Positions 33,689 to 43,598 of a stretch of 64,000 bases of DNA are shown in pieces. Origin of the DNA: Alcanivorax sp. (GTDB lineage: Bacteria > Pseudomonadota > Gammaproteobacteria > Pseudomonadales > Alcanivoracaceae); the NCBI RefSeq assembly GCF_017794965.1, contig NZ_CP051240.1:620001-684000 (forward strand). The letters run 5' to 3'. Below the pieces are notes generated by a model. It searched no databases and had not been told where the DNA came from. It saw only the letters and a program-made list of their open reading frames with translations. The position numbers and the translations under genes were made by a program. Numbering within the stretch: the stretch's first letter is position 1; every line of letters begins with the position of its first letter.

Positions 33689-35176
33689 TTATTTCAAAGA
33701 CAGGCCGCTCAGAACTTCCCGGAAGCTGTTTAACCCAGCTTCCAGGTTTTCAATGATCTCTTCTGCGAGATCATCAGGCTCAGGCAAGTTATCCAGATCA
33801 GTCAGGCTTTTGTCTTTTAGCCAGAATAGATCCAGGCTGGTTTTGTCGCGTGCGAGCAATTCGTCAACCTTATATTTCCGCCAGCGTCCTTCGGGGTTCT
33901 TTTCCGGGTGCCAGGTCTCTTTGCGCTTGCTCGGACTTGCAGGGTTATAGCACTCTATAAAGTCAGCCAGATTCTCAAACCGCATTGGCTTTTTCTTTAG
34001 GGTGTGATGGATGTTGGTTCGGTAATCGTAAAACCAAACCTCTTTTGTCCATGCCTTGGGGCTGGCAGGCTGATTATCGAAAAATAACACGTTTGCCTTA
34101 ACCCCCTGTGCGTAAAATATGCCAGTTGGTAAGCGCAGAATGGTATGCAGGGTTGTATTCTCTAACAGTTTCTTGCGAATCGTTTCACCTGCACCGCCCT
34201 CAAACAGTACGTTATCCGGCACGACAACAGCGGCTTTGCCAGTGGTCTTTAACATGCTACGAATATGCTGAACGAAATTGAGCTGTTTGTTGGAGGTTGT
34301 GGCCCAAAAGTCCTGGCGGTTATAAGTGAGCTCATCAGTCTCTTGCTCACCCTCTTCGTTGGTAAAGCTCATAGAACTTTTTTTGCCAAACGGTGGATTG
34401 GCGAGCACATAGTCTACGCTAACGGGGCTGGCCGCGATTAGCGCGTCATTAGGGGATACCAGACTATCGCCATCAATTTCCCCGATGTTGTGTAAAAACA
34501 TATTCATTAAACACAGGCGGCGGGTATTGGCGACGATTTCATTGCCATGGAAGGTGCTGTGCTTCAGGAATTGCTTTTGCTCTTTGTCGAGAGAATAGTT
34601 TTCTGAATTGGTTAGAAAGTCGTAGGCTGCCAGAAAAAATCCACCTGTGCCGCATGAAGGGTCGGCAATGGTTTTGCCAGGTTCTGGCCGAACGCACTCT
34701 ACCATGGCGCGAATCAATGCTCTCGGTGTGAAATACTGGCCCGCACCAGACTTGGTATCTTCAGCGTTCTTTTCCAGTAACCCTTCATAGATATCACCTT
34801 TGACATCTGTACCCATCATTATCCACTGGGTGCTGTCGATCATATCGATCAGGCGGTACAACTTGGCTGGGTCTTGAATCTTGTTCTGCGCTTTGGTGAA
34901 AATTTGGCCAAGCATGCCTTTCTGCTTGCCCAGCTCACGCAACAACTCCACATAAAGCACCTCTAGCTCCGCGCCTTTCTTACTGGTCAGCGCCTGCCAG
35001 TTGTACTTTGCAGGAATACCCACATCACGGGAATAAGGTGGCTTGGCGTATTCATCAGCCATCTTCAGAAAGATCAGATACGTCAGCTGTTCAAGATAGT
35101 CGCCATAGCCCACGCCATCGTCGCGAAGGGTAGTGCAGAAGCTCCAGACTCTGGAGATAATGGTTGATGTATTCAT
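33689..35176 (-). CDS. hsdM: Type I restriction-modification methyltransferase subunit M
   Basis: 495 aa, N6-adenine DNA methylase. HsdM_N helical domain (about 1-135), then motif I ADPSCGTGGF (171-180) for S-adenosylmethionine and motif IV NPPFGKK (260-266). It pairs with HsdS for DNA recognition. Last gene of the minus-strand operon, 44 bases after the subtilase gene. Position away from hsdS is unusual: the ATPase/protease pair is inserted between them. Confidence 0.95.
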   Translation of the reverse strand: MNTSTIISRVWSFCTTLRDDGVGYGDYLEQLTYLIFLKMADEYAKPPYSRDVGIPAKYNWQALTSKKGAELEVLYVELLRELGKQKGMLGQIFTKAQNKIQDPAKLYRLIDMIDSTQWIMMGTDVKGDIYEGLLEKNAEDTKSGAGQYFTPRALIRAMVECVRPEPGKTIADPSCGTGGFFLAAYDFLTNSENYSLDKEQKQFLKHSTFHGNEIVANTRRLCLMNMFLHNIGEIDGDSLVSPNDALIAASPVSVDYVLANPPFGKKSSMSFTNEEGEQETDELTYNRQDFWATTSNKQLNFVQHIRSMLKTTGKAAVVVPDNVLFEGGAGETIRKKLLENTTLHTILRLPTGIFYAQGVKANVLFFDNQPASPKAWTKEVWFYDYRTNIHHTLKKKPMRFENLADFIECYNPASPSKRKETWHPEKNPEGRWRKYKVDELLARDKTSLDLFWLKDKSLTDLDNLPEPDDLAEEIIENLEAGLNSFREVLSGLSLK

Positions 35177-35220
35177 CTTTCTTGCTCTCTTATTAGTGGC
35201 ATCAACGCCACTTAAATCTT

Positions 35221-37722
35221 TTATTCGATACCAACCGGTATGCCAATCTGGTTCGCAATCGGTGTGTATAAATCCACGTCAATATCTGGCGCATTAATTG
35301 ATACGACCAGAGAGTACCTGATCCGTTGATCATATCGTTCAAGTACAGGTCTTGTTTTCCACCAACCCAGCGAGGGGTAAACTGCAATGGCACCTCGACT
35401 CGCTAGCTCTGCCGCACTGCCTTTCCAAATATCTGAATGCAGCGAACCTTTATGCCGGTTCTTCTTGCCAATTACCCAGCTAGGGTCATTGTCGTTTCTA
35501 TTCACACGCTCTTCATCGTCTCTGGCAGCGGCATTGATTCGGGCGCGGAAGTCAGCCTCACTTTCCAGCGGGCGTTTTACATCAAAACGAAGGCCGTGGG
35601 ACTCATACCGATAGCGCGAGGTCACGCCACGGGCAGAAGGGTTGGGCTCGATAAAGTAAGACAAGGTTACCCGCATTTCTACCTGCGCCTCACCTAACGC
35701 CTCAAGCTCTGCCAATGGCCATGGTAATTGGTGCAGGTTCATATCTCGTAGCTGCGGTTCTTTGCCCCGTTCGCGTTTGAATGGATGTAGAAATTCCTCG
35801 CAAATCATGGTCAACGAGTTGTCGGCGCTCCATAGGGCTCTATCGAGGTTTGGCTCCCCGAATCCACAGTGTCTCACCAATTCGATTGTTTGAGCCTTGG
35901 TTGGAGCCCCTCTTGCGGGTAGAAACATACGCTTCATCGCGTCAGTCCACTGCGCGGAATGCACGATCAGTCCGCGAATGCTTTCTGGCCAAAGGTTAGA
36001 GTATCTGGCCATTAACTGGGCCGCCATTCGTGCGCAAAGGGCTGAAGCGGCACTGGTGGCATTGCTCGTGGTCAGCAGGCGTTCAGCTGGATTTGCATGG
36101 GTTGTCAGCAGACTTAGGCTTGGCATCCAGGCGGCACCTAAACCGTCCTTTGCCACATTGCCACCTTCGAACACCACATCGGGCTTTAATGGCCAATGTG
36201 CTTGCCATGTTTGCGATGTAGTACTAAAAGGGCTTAATCCGCCAACTTCCGCTATAGGAGAGTAGTGATTCGCATCTGCCTCTGTGATTCTTGCCTGGTT
36301 GGTCATGGCACCCACAGTCAAAGCATTCCATGCCTGCGCCGGATCATGAATGCCGTCGGAGCCATTGCTGTGCGGGTATTCCATCCAGGCATTAGGATCT
36401 TTAATGTTACCGGCAGATATCACAAATAATTTTGACGTCTCGCCTTGTGCGTCTGCATCATAGGCAAGCCGATCGATGGTTGCGGACCAGGCAGAAGGCC
36501 GCCCCCGGTCGCGATTGTCTCTGGCGGTAATCGCCATACTGAAAACCCGTTTGCGGTGTGGCGCAGTAACCGCTGGCCGATCAACCGCCTCTGAGGTCAG
36601 GTAGCCATGCAGAATGGCGTCACCGCCATTGGCTCCATCTTCTGGCAACAACTTAACCGATTCCAAGCGATGAGAAACCGATACTGGCATCTGAGTTGAG
36701 AGCGCGTCGGTCAGATTGCCCAGCAGGGCAAGGCCTGCCATCTCTGTACCATGCCCCTCGCCATCATCTAACCCCCAGGCAGGTTCAACACTGTGTTTAT
36801 CCGCATTAGTGATTGCTTGTTGCAATAACGGGTGGCCATTGTTTACCCCAGTATCAAGCAGGCATACATAGGGCACCTCAGCACCGTCAGCGGGCAAGGT
36901 TAAGCGGTCGTTTAACTCATTAATCCACTGTGGCTGTTCTTCTGGATTTAAAGAATCAAAAAATTCTGCTGTTTCTTTAGCTCGACGCAATTCTGCGATG
37001 CTGTTTAACGCCATCATCGAGCGCTTCATTTGACCGACCGAGCCATATACCAGCAGTACAGAGCGTTCTGGGAAAAAGAGCTCGCCAGGCGCAATGCGGA
37101 AGTTCAGGCCAGTTGCCGTTTTCCGGAACTGATTTACAACACCTTGGCGATCGCCTCGCGTCGGCAGCCACACCTCCCACCAGAGGTGTTCTTCGTCTGC
37201 CGTTGGCATAGCCTCGGGTGAATCAGTCCACAGGGCTTGCAATGTGGCCGCACGAATATCCGAAATAGCATTCAGTAACTTGCTATGTGCAGGGCCACTC
37301 TTTTTGTCCTTGCTGTCATCCAAATAGGAAGTAATGAGTTTCTCGAAGAACTCTAGCTTGCCATCAGGCACAAAGACCGTAGCAAATGTCTTATGGCCGT
37401 CGTGGCGGACATTGCGAAGTTCGATACCTGATCGTTCGCGGGCAAGGGATTCAAAAGCCAGCTCAACATCCGGGAAGCTTTCAAACTCAATTTGCAGACC
37501 GAATCCTTCGTCAATCCCAGCTTCTCGCTGTTGATCCGCCGCTTCGGCTAACACCGGCGTCAGTTGCTGTAGCTTACTCTGAAGGGCACTGCCATGGGCT
37601 GCCCGGTCTCTATCAGGTATCTGCTTACCACCACCGCCTTTTGAAGGCGATGTAAAGCTTTCGGTATGTGCGCTATTTTGAAAAATAAAATGCGGGTGGT
37701 TATTCGGCTCCCTTTCCGCCAT
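35221..37722 (-). CDS. ietS: S8 subtilisin-like serine protease of IetAS-type pair
   Basis: 833 aa, no signal peptide, so cytoplasmic. The subtilase triad is visible: Asp290 (LLDTGVNNGHP), His324 (GEGHGTEMAGL) and Ser553 (TTSNATSAAS), with oxyanion Asn439 (SAGN). The N-terminal 280 residues are an unrecognised regulatory region and the C-terminal 230 are beta-rich. It directly follows the AAA+ ATPase gene (15-base gap), the arrangement of the anti-phage IetAS system. What it cleaves is unknown; a phage-sensed suicide protease is one possibility. Confidence 0.88.
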   Translation of the reverse strand: MAEREPNNHPHFIFQNSAHTESFTSPSKGGGGKQIPDRDRAAHGSALQSKLQQLTPVLAEAADQQREAGIDEGFGLQIEFESFPDVELAFESLARERSGIELRNVRHDGHKTFATVFVPDGKLEFFEKLITSYLDDSKDKKSGPAHSKLLNAISDIRAATLQALWTDSPEAMPTADEEHLWWEVWLPTRGDRQGVVNQFRKTATGLNFRIAPGELFFPERSVLLVYGSVGQMKRSMMALNSIAELRRAKETAEFFDSLNPEEQPQWINELNDRLTLPADGAEVPYVCLLDTGVNNGHPLLQQAITNADKHSVEPAWGLDDGEGHGTEMAGLALLGNLTDALSTQMPVSVSHRLESVKLLPEDGANGGDAILHGYLTSEAVDRPAVTAPHRKRVFSMAITARDNRDRGRPSAWSATIDRLAYDADAQGETSKLFVISAGNIKDPNAWMEYPHSNGSDGIHDPAQAWNALTVGAMTNQARITEADANHYSPIAEVGGLSPFSTTSQTWQAHWPLKPDVVFEGGNVAKDGLGAAWMPSLSLLTTHANPAERLLTTSNATSAASALCARMAAQLMARYSNLWPESIRGLIVHSAQWTDAMKRMFLPARGAPTKAQTIELVRHCGFGEPNLDRALWSADNSLTMICEEFLHPFKRERGKEPQLRDMNLHQLPWPLAELEALGEAQVEMRVTLSYFIEPNPSARGVTSRYRYESHGLRFDVKRPLESEADFRARINAAARDDEERVNRNDNDPSWVIGKKNRHKGSLHSDIWKGSAAELASRGAIAVYPSLGWWKTRPVLERYDQRIRYSLVVSINAPDIDVDLYTPIANQIGIPVGIE

Positions 37723-37737
37723 GCGATATCCTTATCG

Positions 37738-38745
37738 TTAACTGCTTTTATTCAATCGGTTGGAAAGCCTGCGGCGTTCTTCCAGCGCTTGCGAAATATC
37801 TTGTTCGGATATTTTTTCTGCGCGCTCAATTAGCGCTGTTTTCAACACTTCATCAGCGGCACGAGTGAGCTCTGCATAGCTCAAGCCAAGTGCTTTATCG
37901 GCCAAACGTTTCCAAGAGGTATTTTTAACTGCCAGGCGGGATAGGCGCGATTTCAGCACACTGGCAATGTGTGCTTCATCCGGCAACTCGTAATGCAGCA
38001 GATCATCAAAGCGGCGGAACAGGGCGTTATCCAGAATATCCGGGTGGTTGGTGGCTCCAATGATCAGGCTATGCGAGTCATCTTGCTCAATCATCTGCAA
38101 AAAGCTGTTAAGAATACGACGCACCTCGCCCACATCATTTGCCAAACCCCGTTGCGAGCCGATGGCATCGAACTCATCAAAGAAATACACGCCGCGAGCA
38201 TGGAGGGTAGACTCGAAGATCTGCCGCAGTTTGGCGGCGGTCTCACCCATAAACTTGGTGATCAGCCCGTCGAGACGCACCTGAAACAACGGCAGGCCCA
38301 GTTCACCCGCCAACACCGAAGCTGTCATGGTTTTGCCCGTACCGGGCGGGCCGACTAACAGCAGTTTGCGCCGTGGGGATAATCCGTGGGACAGGATCTC
38401 AGCCGCATGGCGCTGCTCGCGGATAATCCGCTCCAACTGCATGGCAAGTTCGTTATTGAGCACCATATCCCCCAGGCGAGATTTGGGGTAACTTACACTC
38501 AGCAAGTTAGCTAGTTCACCCCTTGGCTTGCTGATGGGCACCGCCTTGCTATCTGGACTATTCCCCGTCACGGCCGCCCGGCGGGATTTGGCCTGATCCA
38601 CCAGCGCCCGCAACTCCTCGGCCAGCTTGCCGTGGCCACGCTTGGCCTCATGGGCTGCCACCTGCATGGCGACAGAATAAAAACGGTTTTCGTCGCCCTC
38701 CAGATGAGACTGGAGCAGCGCCTTTAATTGGTCTGCACTGGCCAT
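37738..38745 (-). CDS. ietA: AAA+ ATPase of IetAS-type pair
   Basis: 335 aa. Walker A GPPGTGKT (132-139), Walker B VYFFDEFDA (186-194), sensor-1 GATNHPD and arginine finger ALFRRFDD place it with classical AAA+ (spastin/FtsH-like) ATPases. No protease domain is fused; the following subtilase likely supplies it. The N-terminal 90 residues are helical. It lies 64 bases after hsdS in the same direction. Confidence 0.88.
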   Translation of the reverse strand: MASADQLKALLQSHLEGDENRFYSVAMQVAAHEAKRGHGKLAEELRALVDQAKSRRAAVTGNSPDSKAVPISKPRGELANLLSVSYPKSRLGDMVLNNELAMQLERIIREQRHAAEILSHGLSPRRKLLLVGPPGTGKTMTASVLAGELGLPLFQVRLDGLITKFMGETAAKLRQIFESTLHARGVYFFDEFDAIGSQRGLANDVGEVRRILNSFLQMIEQDDSHSLIIGATNHPDILDNALFRRFDDLLHYELPDEAHIASVLKSRLSRLAVKNTSWKRLADKALGLSYAELTRAADEVLKTALIERAEKISEQDISQALEERRRLSNRLNKSS

Positions 38746-38809
38746 TATGGGGTCCTCCTCAATATGAGGTTATTGTACCTTTTCGGGTTGCCGATCACGA
38801 TCAAAAACA

Positions 38810-40414
38810 TCAGGAGGCCACCTTGGGCTTTCGGCCCCGTTTGGTGCCTGACTTTGCAGCAGCCTTGGGTTTGACCGAAGCCTTCTGAGCGGCTTTCTCC
38901 GCCGCCTTTTCGGCTTGTATACGCTCCAGCAATTCACTGGCAGGCTCGTCGCTGGGATCTTGAGGAACTAACTGACCGGAGAAGGCTTTTTTCAGGATGG
39001 ATTGGCGTAGGGTTTTGGCTCTTTTTAGCTCCTTAGATATGCAATCTTCAACCGAATCCAGTTCAGAATTAATAACATCAACTTTGTTAACGATTGCTTT
39101 TTGTTCTTCTAAACTGCAAATAGGAAGGATAATATTTACCATCCGAGTAAGACCAAGGTCTTGGTTACCAACGCCATGAGTGTATTTCTGTGATTGAACG
39201 TAGCAATCTGGTGAATTGAGCGCATGCTGCAAATAAAAAGGATTTACTGACTCTGTAACCTTTAATACGGCAACATGCACCCATACGTTAAATTCAATAT
39301 CATAAGTATTAACGCGAGCAATGCCAGTAGTTCCGCCTTTCGTGTAAAGAATATCGCCGATAGCAGGTTTACATCGTTTTGATAATTCTTCATGAAGATC
39401 TTCAGAAATATATTTGACGTTTTCAAAGTCTATTCCTGAAGGTCTAACGTTTCCGCCAGTAATGAATGGTATTCCGGAATCACAATACTTCGGGCTATAG
39501 TGAGGACCGTCTTTTACTGACCACGTGAGTTGTCCAAGTTTTACCCATTGCCATGTGTTTGGACGTTCTGGGAAGAGTTCTAACTCTTCTTTAGTAGGAT
39601 TTTCGGTTTGGCCTAGTGCTCTTGGCTTCCCCGGCTTTTTCCCTTCTTTACCATTCGCTTCCCACGCCTTCACAGCCGCTTTCCAGTCTTCCAGTTGTTG
39701 CTGGTAGCAGGTTTCGCGTTCTTGCTGAATGCGGGCGAGGAGTTGTTCGGGGGATTCCAGCTTAGCGGCATTCTCTTCACGCCACTTTGCAGTGAGCTTG
39801 CCTTCAAAGGCGTGTTTGAGCACGGCCTGGCGGTAGACATTGAGTTGTTCACGTGCTGTTTTTAACGCGGCAATGCCGTTGTCCAGTTCGGATAATAGCT
39901 CTTCGATTTTGGCGACGATGCGTTTTTGTTCGTTGGTTGGAGGTAGTGGAAAATGTGTTGCCTCTAAAAATGAAGTCGGCACGCGGCGCTGTCCTACAGC
40001 ACCTGTCATATTGTGCTCAGCCTCAACACGAAACCACTTTGAAGATACGTAGTAATATAAAAGCTCTGGCGAGACTCCTACAGGAGCTCTGATGACATGA
40101 AATTCGGTAGAGCCGAAACCTAAATCATTTTTTAGCTTCGGAATTACTGCTACTTTTCCATTTTCCATGCAGGGTGTGATTTTCGCGAAAATCACGTCTC
40201 TTTCTAAAAATCCTGTATATCCCTTTTTGACTTCTTTGAAGTGTCTACAAATCGAGATATCTATACGACCAGATTCTGCTTCCACTGCTGGCATAGGAAC
40301 AAAGGAAACGAGAGTTTCATCCTCAATATTCCTTTTGTCTATTGTAGGGTTTATGGCCGCGATCTCGCTGAGCGGGGTGACTTTCCATGAGTCTGGTAAT
40401 TGTTCTTTGATCAC
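38810..40414 (-). CDS. hsdS: Type I restriction-modification specificity subunit S
   Basis: 534 aa with two target-recognition domains (about 1-175 and 270-425), each followed by a conserved coiled-coil spacer (ELLSELDNGIAALKTAREQ and ELDSVEDCISKELKRAKTL). So two half-sites of DNA are read. The C-terminal 45 residues are alanine- and lysine-rich and end KRGRKPK, AT-hook-like, which is not usual for HsdS. The ATG overlaps the hsdR stop (ATGA). Confidence 0.94.
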   Translation of the reverse strand: MIKEQLPDSWKVTPLSEIAAINPTIDKRNIEDETLVSFVPMPAVEAESGRIDISICRHFKEVKKGYTGFLERDVIFAKITPCMENGKVAVIPKLKNDLGFGSTEFHVIRAPVGVSPELLYYYVSSKWFRVEAEHNMTGAVGQRRVPTSFLEATHFPLPPTNEQKRIVAKIEELLSELDNGIAALKTAREQLNVYRQAVLKHAFEGKLTAKWREENAAKLESPEQLLARIQQERETCYQQQLEDWKAAVKAWEANGKEGKKPGKPRALGQTENPTKEELELFPERPNTWQWVKLGQLTWSVKDGPHYSPKYCDSGIPFITGGNVRPSGIDFENVKYISEDLHEELSKRCKPAIGDILYTKGGTTGIARVNTYDIEFNVWVHVAVLKVTESVNPFYLQHALNSPDCYVQSQKYTHGVGNQDLGLTRMVNIILPICSLEEQKAIVNKVDVINSELDSVEDCISKELKRAKTLRQSILKKAFSGQLVPQDPSDEPASELLERIQAEKAAEKAAQKASVKPKAAAKSGTKRGRKPKVAS

Positions 40415-43218
40415 GCCACCAACTCCCGATTCAATTCCTCAATCACCCAGTCCATCTTGTCACTAAACTGCTGGTACATGCCCATTAATCCGCCTTTGGC
40501 ATCGAAGGGCGTCATATCCAGATCATCGCGTTCAAAGTGAAAGGAGCTGGCGATATGATCGCGAATGGCTTGCAGCCATTGCATTTGTTGTTCATTAAAT
40601 TTTTCGGAATTACCTGAGTGGTACTTCATGATCCAATCCTGAAAATTCTTTCTTACGGTGCTACCAAAGGGCGTAATTGCGCTATCGATGCCGCACACTC
40701 GGCGAACCAGCGCCACCAAGGCGGTAAGCTCAGTCAGTGGATTCTCGCCCGTGTAATTATCGAGGTGAGCGTAAGCCTGCCAGATACGTAACGGTGCTAG
40801 CTTGGGGCGATCCTGCTTGAGCTTTTCCAACAGGGCTTTGATTTGCGGGTAGGTTACTTCGCTACGGCGTGCAGGTGTGTTGAAGTAGATGGCAAGCGCA
40901 TCTACTTCATCTGCTTGTTCTTTCAAGTAGTCCGCAAACTCCTGCGTAAGCACCTTTGCGTTTTCGGTGGTTTCACCATCCCATTCCGCTTTTATCAGTT
41001 CGTCCAGGTCATCATGAACGATGATTTGTTCTTTATCGCGGCGGATGGAATCAATCAGTTCGATCAATTCCCCGTTAAACACATTGGCTACCTGACTGAC
41101 CAGTTGTTGTTGGGCCTTATTGCGGGCATCGTCACCGGGGTTGGTTCCCACAGGTTGCCCAGCAATTTCCACTGCTTTTTGCTCTACGCGGTCGCCGTCG
41201 ATGGCGTTGAAGAGTTCACCCACAATCATCAGGAGTGGCGTGCCACCGGCTTTTTCCGCAATGCGGGCTCGTTCTTTGTCATCCAGTTGTTTGTCTAGTC
41301 GTGCCAGGCGCCCGGCAAGTGAAGAAACCGTATCGCTGTCACTGGCCCCCATCATCACACCCATGGCCAGATCTTTCAGCGGCACGCTGGGTTTGGTGAT
41401 CAGCGGTTGGCTGGCGGTCTTAACCGATTTGGTCACACCAATCGCATCAACTATGACGTAATGGGTTTTGGCGCTTTGCGCCGATGGTGTGACCTTTTGC
41501 AGGCTGTCTTTATCCAGTGTGCGGGTACCGCGCCCCTTCATTTGTTCAAAGTAGTTTTTGCTTTTGACATCGCGCATAAATAGTAGGCATTCCAGCGCCT
41601 TTACATCGGTGCCCGTGGCTATCATATCGACGGTGACCGCTATACGTGGGTAGTAATCATTGCGGAACTGGGCGAGCACGGATTTCGGGTCCTCACCTTT
41701 TTGAATGACGTTACCTTCGGCATCGGTTTTGTCATTGGCAACACGGTAGGTAACCTTTTTGCAAAACTGGTTGCTTTCGCCAAACTCCTCACGCACGGTT
41801 TGAATGATGTCATCGGCGTGGCTGTCAGTTTTGGCAAAGATCAGGGTCTTGGGTGCCTCTTTACGACCAGGGAAAATGGTCGGCAGTGCGTCCCTGAAGG
41901 TTTTAATGACGGTACGGATTTGGTCAGGGTTAACAATGTCGCGATCAAGCTGTTTGGCCGTGTAGGCTTCGTTCTGATCTTGTTGCTCCCAGCGTTTTCG
42001 GCGAGTTGTGCGCTCGCGTCGTTCTATCTGCTGTTTGGCTTCGATCTTGCCGCCTTGCTTGGTCTTTTCCGTTTCGATGACAAAGATCTCGTTACCGACG
42101 TTAACACCGTCGGCCACGGCTTTTTCATGGTCGTATTCACTAACAACATTTTTGCGGAAGAAACCATAGGTGCGATTGTCGGGCGTGGCGGTCAGACCAA
42201 CCAGATAGGCATCAAAGTATTCCAGCACCTGCCTCCACAAGTTGTAAATTGAACGGTGACATTCATCAATGATGATCACATCGAAAAACTCGGGCGGGAT
42301 CTTTTCGTTGTACACGACCGGCAGCGGCTCTTTGGGCTTTGTGAATTGCTCTGCCGGATTCTGTTCTTCGAGTGATTCGTCCAACGGCTCGTCTTTTAAA
42401 ATGGAATACATGCGTTGGATAGTGCTAATACAGACTTGGGCATCTTTGGCGATGTATTGATTCTTCAGCCGCTGTACCGTGTAAAGTTCGGTGAATTTAC
42501 GGTTGTCGTCATTTGGCACGAAGCTCATGAACTCTTGCTCTGCCTGCTCACCTAGATTCTTGGTATCCACCAGGAAGAGAATGCGATTGGCGCTCACGGG
42601 CTCGCGTAATAGGCGATAACTGGCTGTAATCGCGGTAAACGTTTTTCCGGAGCCTGTGGCCATCTGTACCAAGGCGCGGGGTTTGTCTTCCTTAAAGGAT
42701 TCTTCCAGTTTAGTGATAGCTTTAATCTGGCATTTACGCAGACCTTCTTTGATCAATGGTTGGAAATCCTGCAAACGCCCCCGCAGACTTTTGGGCTCTT
42801 TAAGCCACTTAGCAAGCGTTTCCGGGCGATGAAAGTTAAACAGTTCGCGGGAACGAGGGTGTGGATCTAAACCATCAGTAAAGCGGGTAATGACTCCTGT
42901 GCTTTCATACACGAAGCGCAAAGGCTGGCTATTGTTTACCCATTTCAATGTAGCATTGGCATACCCTTGAGACTGATCTTCAACCGTTGTGATCTTCTCA
43001 CCCCAGGCTTCGGGTTTGGCTTCAATTACGCCCGCTGCCTGCTTGTCTACAAACAGCACGTAATCAGCAGGGCCAACATCGGTTTGGTATTCGCGGACGG
43101 CCACACCCATGGAAGCAGAGAAATCGATTTCCTTTTTGTCCTGTACGACCCATCCAGCTTTCGCAAGCAGAGCATCTATCTGGTCACGGGCCTTTTGTTC
43201 AGGGTTCTGATTGACCAT
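40411..43218 (-). CDS. hsdR: Type I restriction endonuclease subunit R
   Basis: 935 aa. The N-terminal HSDR nuclease has the PD-(D/E)xK residues Asp52, Glu66 and Lys68. Helicase/translocase motifs: ATGSGKT (187-193), DECH (318-321), TATP (343-346), and motif VI in the GRGTR segment. Translocates DNA and cleaves away from the unmodified site. It starts 16 bases after the small Xre regulator. Confidence 0.95.
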   Translation of the reverse strand: MVNQNPEQKARDQIDALLAKAGWVVQDKKEIDFSASMGVAVREYQTDVGPADYVLFVDKQAAGVIEAKPEAWGEKITTVEDQSQGYANATLKWVNNSQPLRFVYESTGVITRFTDGLDPHPRSRELFNFHRPETLAKWLKEPKSLRGRLQDFQPLIKEGLRKCQIKAITKLEESFKEDKPRALVQMATGSGKTFTAITASYRLLREPVSANRILFLVDTKNLGEQAEQEFMSFVPNDDNRKFTELYTVQRLKNQYIAKDAQVCISTIQRMYSILKDEPLDESLEEQNPAEQFTKPKEPLPVVYNEKIPPEFFDVIIIDECHRSIYNLWRQVLEYFDAYLVGLTATPDNRTYGFFRKNVVSEYDHEKAVADGVNVGNEIFVIETEKTKQGGKIEAKQQIERRERTTRRKRWEQQDQNEAYTAKQLDRDIVNPDQIRTVIKTFRDALPTIFPGRKEAPKTLIFAKTDSHADDIIQTVREEFGESNQFCKKVTYRVANDKTDAEGNVIQKGEDPKSVLAQFRNDYYPRIAVTVDMIATGTDVKALECLLFMRDVKSKNYFEQMKGRGTRTLDKDSLQKVTPSAQSAKTHYVIVDAIGVTKSVKTASQPLITKPSVPLKDLAMGVMMGASDSDTVSSLAGRLARLDKQLDDKERARIAEKAGGTPLLMIVGELFNAIDGDRVEQKAVEIAGQPVGTNPGDDARNKAQQQLVSQVANVFNGELIELIDSIRRDKEQIIVHDDLDELIKAEWDGETTENAKVLTQEFADYLKEQADEVDALAIYFNTPARRSEVTYPQIKALLEKLKQDRPKLAPLRIWQAYAHLDNYTGENPLTELTALVALVRRVCGIDSAITPFGSTVRKNFQDWIMKYHSGNSEKFNEQQMQWLQAIRDHIASSFHFERDDLDMTPFDAKGGLMGMYQQFSDKMDWVIEELNRELVA

Positions 43219-43234
43219 GATTCACTTCCCCCAT

Positions 43235-43462
43235 TTACTGATTGGCGTTGAGCTTTGTTGTCTGATTCGTACGCTCTAGCAGCTCACCAATACCGCAGTC
43301 GAATAATTCACACAATTTATCAATGGCTTCCAGATCCACTTTCTGGGCGGTCTCTTTATAAAGCAGGGTTACCGTGGCCCGGCTTAACCCCGTTTCTCTG
43401 GCAACGTCGGCAATACGCATTTTGTGCTCGCCCATCATGCGGGCGAGATGGCAGCGGATCAT
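43235..43462 (-). CDS. Xre-family helix-turn-helix regulator
   Basis: 75 aa, with the whole protein a Cro/C1-type HTH (IADVARETGLSRATVTLLYKE, residues about 18-38). AGAGG precedes the ATG. First gene of the hsdR-hsdS-ietAS-hsdM operon; likely a control protein that delays restriction on entry into a new host. The dyad at 43,529 in its upstream region is a candidate operator. Confidence 0.88.
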   Translation of the reverse strand: MIRCHLARMMGEHKMRIADVARETGLSRATVTLLYKETAQKVDLEAIDKLCELFDCGIGELLERTNQTTKLNANQ

Positions 43463-43516
43463 GGCTGTGCCTCTGGTACTTTTGTTTTAGGGATAAAGCC
43501 CGAGAGTACCATGAAA

Positions 43517-43541
43517 TGACAAATGGAGTGACAAATTGTCA
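43517..43541. promoter_or_regulatory. Candidate operator of the restriction operon
   Basis: TGACAAATTGTCA (43,529-43,541) is a perfect dyad, and another TGACAAA lies at 43,517-43,523 in the same spacing family. About 55-80 bp upstream of the Xre start. Confidence 0.55.
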
Positions 43542-43598
43542 TTTTGGCTTAAATTATGGAAGGTGAGGGTTGTGGTTTGTGCGGATGTGAATGAGGGC

